Source: Lactococcus formosensis (GTDB lineage: Bacteria > Bacillota > Bacilli > Lactobacillales > Streptococcaceae). From it: a stretch of 64,000 bases of DNA. A model generated the notes under the pieces. It was not told the DNA's origin. It did no database searches and saw only the letters and a list, made by a program, of their open reading frames with translations. The stretch lies in the NCBI RefSeq assembly GCF_018403745.1, contig NZ_BOVP01000007.1, positions 1-64,000 of the forward strand, given 5' to 3'. The position numbers and the translations under genes are program-made. This document shows positions 7,917 to 17,200 of the stretch, piece by piece; position 1 is the stretch's first letter; every line of letters begins with the position of its first letter.

Positions 7917-9043
7917 TGAATGATATTTTCCAACTTACACTGATTTTAGTGGCTTCATTAGTCGCAACTTTAATCGCAAGAAGAATAAGAATTCCCGCAG
8001 TAGTCGGTCAAATACTGATTGGTATTGTTTTGGCACCTGCTGCTTTGGGATGGTTGCAAGGAGGACACACCATTGAGGTCCTTTCCGAAATTGGGGTGAT
8101 TCTGCTCATGTTCCTGGCAGGGCTAGAGAGTGACCTTGGGGTATTAAAGAAAAACTTTAAACCTGCTTTACTGGTTGCCCTAGCGGGTGTCATCGTACCT
8201 TTACTGGTTTTCTGGGGCGTAACAACGATGATGGGCTATGCTTTCTCAACGGCTATCTTTTATGGGATTGTCTTTGCAGCGACCTCTGTCTCGATTACAG
8301 TTGAAGTTTTGCAAGAATACGGTAAGCTTTCTACAAAGGCAGGATCTATTATCTTGGGTGCGGCTGTTGTAGACGATATTTTGGCAGTTCTAGCTTTATC
8401 TATCTTCACATCTACACAGAGTTCTTCTGGCAACTTGCCAAGGCAGTTTTTCATGGAATTCCTCTTCCTCCTTTTCCTTGTCTTGGTACACAAGTCAATC
8501 CCGAAAGTTTGGCGTTTTGTGGAAAAACTTCCGGTCTATGCGAAGAACACGACAGCAGCGCTTATTCTCTGTTTGGTTTTAAGTCTTCTTGCTGATGCAG
8601 CGGGGATGTCGGCTGTGATTGGGTCTTTCTTTGCTGGACTAGCCTTGAGTCAAACAGATGTTTCTCATAAGATTGAGGAGTACAGCTCCGCTATTGCTTA
8701 TGTCGTTTTCATCCCAGTTTTCTTTGTTTCTATTGCGATTTCCGTAACTTTTGAGAGTATCTTTGAACATCCAATCTTGATTCTCTTCTTTACGTTATTG
8801 GCTGTATTGACAAAGTTTGTCCCTGCATATTTTATCGGGAAATCGACAGGACTTACCACCTCAGACAGTGCCTTGGTCGGTACAGGGATGGTCTCACGTG
8901 GCGAAATGGCATTGATTATCGCGCAGATTGGGCTTGCTTCGCAAGTGATTAATAGTGATATTTATTCAGAGCTTGTCATTGTGATTATCCTCAGTACTCT
9001 GATTGCGCCGTTCCTCATCAAGCTCTCTTTGAAAAAAGACTAA
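7916..9043 (+). CDS. Cation:proton antiporter, CPA2/KefB-like, no RCK domain
   Basis: This 375-residue membrane protein has about 11-12 hydrophobic helices over its whole length, matching the Na+/H+ exchanger domain of the CPA2 family. The conserved family pattern includes IGIVLAPAALG in the first helices, VLLMFLAGLE, and AVVDDI with the ion-binding Asp pair. Unlike full KefB/KefC proteins it ends right after the membrane domain and lacks a cytosolic nucleotide-binding RCK domain. Gating by NAD or glutathione is therefore not expected. It is a single-gene unit behind a terminator. Substrate ion (Na+ or K+) cannot be decided from sequence. Confidence 0.85.
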   Translation: MNDIFQLTLILVASLVATLIARRIRIPAVVGQILIGIVLAPAALGWLQGGHTIEVLSEIGVILLMFLAGLESDLGVLKKNFKPALLVALAGVIVPLLVFWGVTTMMGYAFSTAIFYGIVFAATSVSITVEVLQEYGKLSTKAGSIILGAAVVDDILAVLALSIFTSTQSSSGNLPRQFFMEFLFLLFLVLVHKSIPKVWRFVEKLPVYAKNTTAALILCLVLSLLADAAGMSAVIGSFFAGLALSQTDVSHKIEEYSSAIAYVVFIPVFFVSIAISVTFESIFEHPILILFFTLLAVLTKFVPAYFIGKSTGLTTSDSALVGTGMVSRGEMALIIAQIGLASQVINSDIYSELVIVIILSTLIAPFLIKLSLKKD

Positions 9044-9117
9044 AATAACAATAATAACAGACTTATGACAAGAAAAATGATAAAATAGTCAAAGTATATA
9101 AAATGAAGGGGTTTCTT

Positions 9118-9747
9118 ATGTCAAACTGTCAAGTAGTAAAACATCCACTTATCCAACACAAACTTTCAATTTTGCGTCGTGCAGACGTTTCAACAAAAGA
9201 GTTCCGTGAACTCGTTGACGAGATTGGTATGCTTATGGCTTACGAAGTATCTCGTGACTTACCTGTACAAGATGTCGAAATTGATACTCCTGTTGCGCAT
9301 ATGACAGCGCAAGAACTTGCAGGTAAGAAATTAGCAGTTGTGCCAATTCTTCGTGCAGGTATCGGTATGGTAGACGGTATCTTGAAACTTATCCCAGCAG
9401 CGCGTGTCGGCCATATCGGGATGTATCGTGATGAAGAAACATTTAAGCCAGTTGAATATTTGGTTAAACTTCCAACAGATATTGCTGATCGCCAAATCTT
9501 TTTGGTTGATCCAATGTTGGCTACAGGTGGTTCAGCAATTCTTGCAATTGATAGCCTTAAAAAACGTAATGCCAACAATATCAAGTTCGTTTGTCTTGTC
9601 GCAGCACCAGAAGGTGTAAAAGCGGTACAAGAAGCACATCCAGATATTGATATCTATGTGGCAGCACTTGATGATCACCTTAATGAACATGGCTACATCG
9701 TTCCAGGTCTTGGGGATGCTGGTGACCGTTTGTTCGGTACAAAATAA
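9118..9747 (+). CDS. upp: Uracil phosphoribosyltransferase
   Basis: The enzyme makes UMP from uracil and PRPP in pyrimidine salvage. The 209 residues include the PRPP-binding loop [11 protein letters not shown], the conserved [10 protein letters not shown], and the C-terminal uracil-binding [14 protein letters not shown] place the start at 9118 and not at the in-frame ATG at 9103, because GAAGGGG, the ribosome site, lies between the two. The protein then begins [16 protein letters not shown], as in relatives. It is monocistronic with a terminator behind it. Confidence 0.95.
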   Translation: MSNCQVVKHPLIQHKLSILRRADVSTKEFRELVDEIGMLMAYEVSRDLPVQDVEIDTPVAHMTAQELAGKKLAVVPILRAGIGMVDGILKLIPAARVGHIGMYRDEETFKPVEYLVKLPTDIADRQIFLVDPMLATGGSAILAIDSLKKRNANNIKFVCLVAAPEGVKAVQEAHPDIDIYVAALDDHLNEHGYIVPGLGDAGDRLFGTK

Positions 9748-9756
9748 TAAAAACTG

Positions 9757-9794
9757 AAAACGTTAGAGAGCGACAAGCTTTCTAACGTTTTTTT
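9757..9794 (+). terminator. Terminator after upp
   Basis: AAAACGTTAGA and TCTAACGTTTTTTT form a long stem with a run of seven T. Confidence 0.85.
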
Positions 9795-9823
9795 ATAAAA
9801 AAATAAAATTCTGAGCTAAATAG

Positions 9824-9862
9824 TTTACAAACGTAAATTTATGTGTTAAGATTACACTTGTA
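9824..9862 (+). promoter_or_regulatory. Promoter with two CopR (cop box) operators
   Basis: The promoter is TTTACA (9824-9829), a 17-base spacer, and TAAGAT (9847-9852). A perfect cop box TACACTTGTA (pattern TACA-NN-TGTA) lies at 9853-9862 directly after the -10. A near-perfect one, TACAAACGTA, lies at 9826-9835 and overlaps the -35. In Lactococcus lactis CopR leaves this box when copper rises, so copper-induced transcription is predicted. Confidence 0.75.
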
Positions 9863-9895
9863 AACATAAATAAGAAAATAAAAGGAGACATTACT

Positions 9896-10504
9896 ATGTC
9901 ATTTATCAATTCACTCAAAAACCGTCGTTCAATCTACGCACTTGGTAAAGATGTTAAAGATGCAGACCAAGCTATCGAAACAATTAAAGAAGCAGTAAAA
10001 CACAGCCCATCAGCTTTCAACAGCCAAACAACACGTGTACTTATCGTTACAGGTGATGCTCAAGAAAAACTTTGGGGACAAATCGTTGCTGACGAATTGA
10101 AAGCAACAATGAAAGCACAAGGTGTTCCTGAGTCAGCTTGGGAAGGTACAAAAGCAAAACTTGATGGTTTCAAAGCTGCTTATGGTACAGCTCTCTTCTT
10201 CGAAGACCAAGACGTTGTTAAAGGCTTGCAAGAACAATTTGCTCTTTATGCAGATAACTTCCCAGTATGGAGCGAACAAGCTTCAGGTATTACTTCAGTC
10301 AATGCATGGACAGCTCTTGCAGAACTTGGTATTGGTGCAAACTTACAACACTACAACCCAGTTATTGACGAAGCAGTTGCTAAAGAATGGAACGTTCCAG
10401 CAAACTGGAAATTACGTGGTCAACTTGTATTCGGCTCTATCGAAGATGAAGCTGGAGAAAAAACTTACATGGAAGACGATGACCGTTTCATTATCGTAAA
10501 ATAA
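9896..10504 (+). CDS. cinD: Copper-responsive nitroreductase, CinD/YtjD type
   Basis: This 202-residue FMN-dependent nitroreductase-family protein begins with NRRSIYALG, contains the FMN-contacting SPSAFNSQTTR segment (about 36-46), and has the C-terminal PANWKLRGQLVFG signature. In Lactococcus lactis the homologue CinD is a copper-induced oxidoreductase that reduces nitro compounds and helps against oxidative stress. The paired cop boxes in this promoter support that identification more than the protein alone, because nitroreductase families are broad. It has an AAAGGAGA ribosome site and its own terminator. Confidence 0.82.
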   Translation: MSFINSLKNRRSIYALGKDVKDADQAIETIKEAVKHSPSAFNSQTTRVLIVTGDAQEKLWGQIVADELKATMKAQGVPESAWEGTKAKLDGFKAAYGTALFFEDQDVVKGLQEQFALYADNFPVWSEQASGITSVNAWTALAELGIGANLQHYNPVIDEAVAKEWNVPANWKLRGQLVFGSIEDEAGEKTYMEDDDRFIIVK

Positions 10505-10507
10505 ATT

Positions 10508-10532
10508 GAAAAAAGCCTTAGGGCTTTTTTTT
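10508..10532 (+). terminator. Terminator after cinD
   Basis: AAAAAGCC-TTA-GGGCTTTTTTTT hairpin. Confidence 0.8.
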
Positions 10533-10708
10533 GTAGGAAAAATGATAATTTGCTATAATAAAAGAAAGTAATACTACTCGAAAAGACTAGCGTTGCTACT
10601 GTTTGAGGCAATAAAATATTTTGAAATAATCAAGATATGAGCCAAAATATGATTTCGAAAAATTCCTTAGAACTAAGGATGCAAGATACAGCACATAAAG
10701 GAGAAGAT

Positions 10709-11026
10709 ATGGAAGCAAAATTGCTCAATAAAGTAGTGATAAAACGTAATGGTCGTGTTGTCGATTGGGATTCATTCCGTATACAAACAGCAGTTTTTAA
10801 AGCTGCAATCAACGGAAAATACAAAGACAAACCCTTGCACGCCAATATGATTGCCAACAATGTTGCAAAAGTTGTTGAGAAAGTCATCGCTGAAATTCCA
10901 TTCGACAAGATTGAGATTGACACGATTCAAAATCAAGTGGTCAACCAGCTCAATGACTTTGACAAAGAAGTGGCAAAAGATTTTCTTGAGTATAAAGTAA
11001 AACAAGAAATTAATCGTAAACACTAA
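10709..11026 (+). CDS. Stand-alone ATP-cone domain protein
   Basis: This 105-residue protein consists almost only of an ATP-cone domain (about residues 6-95). It opens with VVIKRNGRVVDWDSFRIQTAV, the nucleotide-binding start seen at the N-terminus of ribonucleotide reductases (NrdA, NrdD) and after the zinc ribbon in NrdR. Here no catalytic or DNA-binding part is attached. The start at 10709 is chosen because AAAGGAGA lies 8 bases upstream; an in-frame ATG at 10637 has none. It may be an allosteric partner or a relic of a reductase gene. It has its own extended -10 (TGCTATAAT, near 10551-10559), a long 5' region and a terminator, so it looks expressed. Confidence 0.75.
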   Translation: MEAKLLNKVVIKRNGRVVDWDSFRIQTAVFKAAINGKYKDKPLHANMIANNVAKVVEKVIAEIPFDKIEIDTIQNQVVNQLNDFDKEVAKDFLEYKVKQEINRKH

Positions 11027-11050
11027 AACAGCGACTTTATGTTAAAAGTA

Positions 11051-11083
11051 AAAAAGCAGATTCTTTGAGAATCTGCTTTTTGT
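11051..11083 (+). terminator. Terminator after the ATP-cone gene
   Basis: AAAAAGCAGATTCT-TTG-AGAATCTGCTTTTT, a 14-base-pair stem. Confidence 0.88.
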
Positions 11084-11223
11084 GTTCTTTAAATTAAAAA
11101 CACATGAGCGTAATATTGCTTCTTTATAATTTTAATCTTTGATATAATTTGTAATATAAGAAATGCTGTGGATATATCCAAACAATTTTATGAAATTACA
11201 CATAGATTTCAGGAGGAGAATAT

Positions 11224-14200
11224 ATGACAGAAAGAAAAGTAATCAAAGTGAAGAAGCAGGCCATACGCCGTGCACGACTTAAAAAAGTAGGCACTGTCGC
11301 TGCAATGTTGCCGCTGGTCATGTCGGAAGGCGCACCTGTAGCCACACTTATCCGTGGACGACATGGCGAGGAGACAACAGGCATCGAACAAGTTGTCGAG
11401 TTTTCTGAACAAGAAATCGCAGATGTTCTCTTACCCGAGGAAGTCGTCGAGGAAGTGATACAGGAAGAACAGGAGGAGTATGAAATACAGGAAACAAGGG
11501 AAGAGATAACATCAGAACCTCTCCCTGCTTTTGAAGCGCCGCAAAGCTTTGTAGCTCCTTCTTTTTCAGAGGGCGGACTAACAACTTTTGAAGCAGAGCA
11601 AGCCTCTATTGGTATTGCACCTTTGCAGGTAGGAAACTGGGACGGTCGTGACCGTTGGCCTTCAGGGAGAATTTATAGTGTCCAATGGTTAACAGAAGAC
11701 ACTGTTCGGATTGAATTCTCCACTCGTTTTCCTGATCCTGTAGGGAACTTAGGAACCAGTCACATTGAGGAAAGAGCAGAGTTTAAAGTTGAGTTAGATG
11801 GCGTTCTTTCTGATATTATGCATATCGCAAATGTTAGGACAACGACGGGAGACCGTGTTTTTCTTGACCTCATAGGTATAGCGCCCGATGCATACGGTGA
11901 AGTAACCATCTATGGTCGTGACCTGCACCAAGGGGGCAGCGATTCGTCCTTCCGGCTTTTTGGTGGCGTTCTTCGTCCAAATCCTCATCGTCCTATTGTA
12001 CTGAACGAACAGCATATCCATCGTGGAACAGTTACACATAAGTTTGTTGGCGATGATGTTGCTGTGGCGGATGCGGAAGTTATCGAGTGGCCGCACTTGG
12101 ATATATCAGAACTGGGCTTTACTGGGGATGTTAACTTTACCAGTAAAATAGCAGATATTGTGTTTGCCAGTACAGCACAAGCAGGGTCCTCAGCAATATA
12201 TTACGGGACAATTGACTGGTACAGGATTATCAGCGAAATTGAAGAAGCGCTCAATAGGCAAGATAATCTTCCAGCAGGTGTTTATTACACCGTCGAAATC
12301 CCCGACACATTACGCAATAACTTTGCAAACAGCAGCCTTTTCTATGATGCTCAAGTCCTTGAAAATATACCTGTAGCTATCGAAAATATTCATGTTAATC
12401 GGGGGATTGTCCCTGGCCGTGCCTTTAATGCCAGTCGTGCAGTACAATCTATTGAGCGACACATCACACTTGATTTTGACATTCAGATGGCGCGTCCTAC
12501 GGAGCGTCAGAATATCATGGAGCTAGAAGTCCGACTACCACTGGATATTCTCCTCCATGATCGTCCAGGCCTCTTTGCCTCTTTTGTCCATATCGAGGGA
12601 CACAATCATTTCGACCGTGTTTTTGATGCTGTTGTCGAAGCTGTCGAAGAGCGTTCGCTAGAACTTGATGTGTCCTTATTACAGGAGCTCACACAGAGTA
12701 TCTTAACACAGTCAGCCGTGCATGATGTCAACGGTAATGCCAACGGTCTCTATTCGGGACGGATGTTTATCGGCGATGCGGAGTTTGTCCCGACGATTAT
12801 TGGCAATCGGCAGTCTGTGCCAGATAAAACTTTTGACAACACCGATGAAGTTGTAGAGGCTTTAGCACAATATACGATAGAGTTCGCGATCATGGGACAT
12901 AATCCCGATGTCGAAGGGGGAATTTTACGTTATGCAACTGCAAGATTAACAGTAAGGGGGAGCGATCTCAAGTTTGCAAGCAGTCAAGCAGGGCGCCATC
13001 AAATATTGGTAGATGCTGATGCCTCTATAAGTATAGATCTGATCAATGGAGTAGATGACGCCTTCACTGCAGACGGTTGGCCTCGTTTCTTAGAAGAATA
13101 CGGCGCACGTGTCAAAGACAAAATTGAGGATTTAGCCAAGCAAGGCGGTCTCTTTGAGGACGCAAATATTGACCCTAAGCAAGTAACTTGGACACGAGGT
13201 CGTGTGGCGGATAAGGTATACGACGGCTCAACCCGTGTGTCGTCGGTCGTTGCTCCTGTCTTGGAAGGTTTTGTTCCTGGTGATAGGAACATCATCACTT
13301 TTGACTTTAACAGGGCATCGCAGAATGGAGATACGCTTGCACCTTTAGAAGAGCGTTTGCGCTTTGCGGACAGTCTGCCGGGGGAATGGGCGATTCATGG
13401 CCTTGACTTTCATGGCGGTATGCTTAACCGTCAAGACCAAGTATCAGGAAACATCTTTAACTATGAGATTGTTGGGGTACCTGAGTTTGATGATGCAACC
13501 ATCAGTCAGTTGATACTGGATGTTGATGACCTCTCCCGTCTTGATTTTGAAGCAGGACGTGTCTCACGGCAATACAATGGCACGACTGTTTATGACTATA
13601 GTTCTTTATCACCTATCAATGTGACGATTGAAGGCGTCGAGAATGGTGAGAATATTTATCAGTTTACTTTCTATGATACCTTTGACACGCTGACTTTTGA
13701 GAGACGTCATGTAACGAACGGCTATGTACCTGTACGTGTAACGACAGCCTTTGGCCTCAAACATTTAGGGATACCACTTGTACCAGAGTTACAACCTATC
13801 CATCTTTCACCAGAACTTCAGGATGTTTTGCGAGATAAGCTTTACTTAGGAGAAATTACCCCGCGTCAAGTCTTCTGGGGCTTTGGAGAAGTTGCAGACA
13901 AAGACTATGATGGTAATGATTATGCTGAGATGACCGAAAGGCCTCAACTCTTTGCACGTTATCCGACACGTACTGGTGACTTCGGTATTTATGAAGGCGA
14001 TAAAGGTACAGGAGCAGATCGCGTCCAACTCGAGTATGGCACGGTACATTTCACGTCTGAAAATGTTGCTTTTAATGAAGATAACTTTGTCACCGCTCAG
14101 CCGGTCTTTGCACAGGGAAGCTGGACCATAGGCGGTGGATATTATAAGGATAACTATGAGCTGGTCGCACGCCCTGATCCATCAGGTATAGCAGGCTTTA

Positions 14201-17200
14201 GACCAGCAAATCTCTTCTCTGGACAGTCGGCCTTTGAGATGCCGAGTTTTGTGACTCTGGGTGGCGCTTTGACGCCTGGTTTTCTTGAAGCAACGATTCA
14301 TCAACTAGAAGTCGAATTCGCAGGCGGTGCTTTAAATCAACCGAACAGAACCTATACAGGTATGCCGATAGAGCCCGAAATCGACGAATTTTCTTTGCCA
14401 ACTTTAAGGGCGCGCGAGAGTGGGGCTCAAGTCGTATTGGACAGAGATTTGGCTAGTGGACGTGTTGAACCAGTTCCGGGCGGTTTTATTCATCGAAATA
14501 ACCGTGAAGTAGGGCCAGCATTCAGTGATTTGGATATGGCTTGGAGGCTTGCAGGTACGCATCCATCCAACTATCGCTTATCGACTTCAGGGATAGAATG
14601 GTCTATCTCTGCGCAGCAGATTACTTCTTGGGAAAGCGACCAAGTCTCTGGTGCGCTGTCAGGACGTGCTGCCAAACGTTTTGATGATACGGATGACTTT
14701 TTAGATGAACATCTTCTGGATTTACCGCGCTTAGGAACAGTTGAAAATGCTGAGGGTGATTTGGTAGCCAATACATTGGATATCACCGACTGGGACTTGC
14801 TCTTTTACTCACCTGATGTGGGTGAAGGCAATAGTTTAACGATAGAAAACCCTAATGTGGTCCGTCAACAGCTTAATGACTTGATCGGACCGAACCAAGT
14901 CTTGCATGATGACTTTGACTTTAACAGTCTTTTTGAAGCACATATCACCCCACGTGTATTGACTTGGTCAAACGGTCAAGTTCTTTCAAGGGATTATGAT
15001 GGAACGACTACGATTTCAGGAGAAGTGATTTTGCCAAGCCTGGTTGCATCAGAAGTTGGGCATGAGATTCTTAATAATCATGTAAGGAGAACCTTTACTC
15101 AAAGTCTGCTCGATGACCTCGCCTTTCCTAATGAGGCTCCTGGTACTCATACTTTTGATTGGAGAGTGCTTGTCGAATTAGACGTTGAATTTTCAGAAAG
15201 TCGTCACGCACAGAACTATGTGGTACGAGAAGCCGCACCGACCTTTGCGACTATTTTCCCGGCAGACTTTAACAAGTCAGAAGCAAAGATTAACTTTAGT
15301 GTTGATGATCGGGAGTACGACGGTCTTTCTTATATTGCTGAAAATTCCTTTATTGCTGAGATTGTGCTTAATGATGATTTGAGTATCGTTCTGCCTTATC
15401 ATGTGGAAGGCTTACGCTTTGTCGATGTGAATGCAGGCACAGACGCGCTTGCCTTTGAAAAAATTATTTTTGATGAAAAATATACTTTCTTTGATCAAGC
15501 GGATATCGAGGAACTTCAAGATCGTATCGCTCAGGAGGTTACAAGCTTTAGAGATGCCCAAATCACCCCACGGCGTATTGCTTGGTCTCTGGGAGAAGTT
15601 GCGCATAAGGAATGGGATGATACTTATGCTGTACATGATATTATTACTCCTCCTGAATTAATACGTCCGACAAATATCGGAAATACAAGGACAGTTGGAG
15701 AAGTACCAGAGCTGATGTTTGTGCCTGAACGAGCTATAGTTGATCGTGATTTGGAAAAGGTAACCGTAAGTAAGGGCTGGGCCCAGTTTATCCGTAAAGA
15801 AGTTGAGAATGATGTTCCGGTAAACTCAGATGGAGAATGGTACTTAAGGACAACGGATACCGTTGAGCATCCGCTAGTAAACTACACTTTTGTAGATGGT
15901 GATCAGCCCGGCTTTGCACCAGCCAATATCAAGAATGTTTCCGTTACGGATGTCCAACCGATGCCGGAGAATCACGAAGATATGGAGGCTAATGTCCTCT
16001 ATATTCAATCAGGTTATGTTGAGCGCCAATATAACGGGCGCACTCAAGTTGTTTTATGGGATGAGCAAGCTGTCGCGCAAGACATGAAGACAGTACCTGT
16101 CTTTGCACTACGCAATCTACAAGAACAAGTCATTTCCTTATCTTTAGACAACTTGGAAGAACTCGACGTCCACTTCATAGATGAACACGTTGCCTATGAT
16201 AATGGCGACATCACGAATAAAGAGCTTATCACACGTATCCAAGGCTTTACACATGAGAGTATCCTGCTTTCGGCACCACAGATAGACAAGATTAAAGCTT
16301 TGCTCTTCACAGGTCGTATCACACCTTGGGAGCTTCAGGAAAGTGATATCACTGATGCAGTCATTGCGCTTAATGAAAATCGTACGATTCAGCAGGTGTA
16401 TAATGGTGGGGCGAGTTATATCGTTCCAGAAGAGCCAGATTTAGACAACCCTGGAGAAGTGATCAAGCGTTTTCCAGAGCTTTATATTAAGATTGTGGAA
16501 ACAGGTGAGATTATCCATATCCGCTTTGAAGACGACTATACGATTACTTTTGGTGATCGTCATGCAGCTACAGAAAAGCCAGTGACGATAAGTGGTTTCT
16601 ATTTGGATTCACGTAATGTGGTACTGTCGGAAGCTTTCCACACTTGGATGAAGACCAACTTACTGACAGGTACAATCATTCCTAAACCAATCTCTTGGAC
16701 ACGTGGACAGGTCGCGCGACGCCATTATGATGGAACTGACAATGCAAGTATTGTTGCTGCACATACACCGTCCTTGGACATTTTACCTATAGATGATGTT
16801 ACTGTTCTACGAGGCGGCGTACGCTTTGATGAGATGAATGTGCGTTTTGATGCTGAGGGGAATGTGATTGCCATGCCTGTTCATGCAACAGGAGAGTGGG
16901 GGATTTCTGGAGCAGACGCACAGAACTACCAGTTGATGCAGCCGAGAACTTTACGTGACTCTATCGTGCCGACAAGTCAAGCTATGGTCCAGCCTTTCCG
17001 TATTGACCGTGTACAGTGGATGCTTCCACTCTTTGATGATCAGATTATTGACCCTGTACGTATCAGTTTTAACGGTCGTAAAATCGCTGAGCGCGTGTTC
17101 AATTATGAAAACCACTTCATGCCAGAGGACAAGTATTATGAGTACGGTCAGGAACATGGCTTTGCTGTATCTGAAAAATGGACCAATGCTGATACAGGAC

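Noticed and set aside
9103..9117. Earlier in-frame ATG for upp
   Set aside because: The ribosome site GAAGGGG lies downstream of it, so the ATG at 9118 is the start.
10637..10708. Earlier in-frame ATG for the ATP-cone gene
   Set aside because: No ribosome site there, while AAAGGAGA stands at the correct distance from 10709, and the extra residues are not part of the domain.
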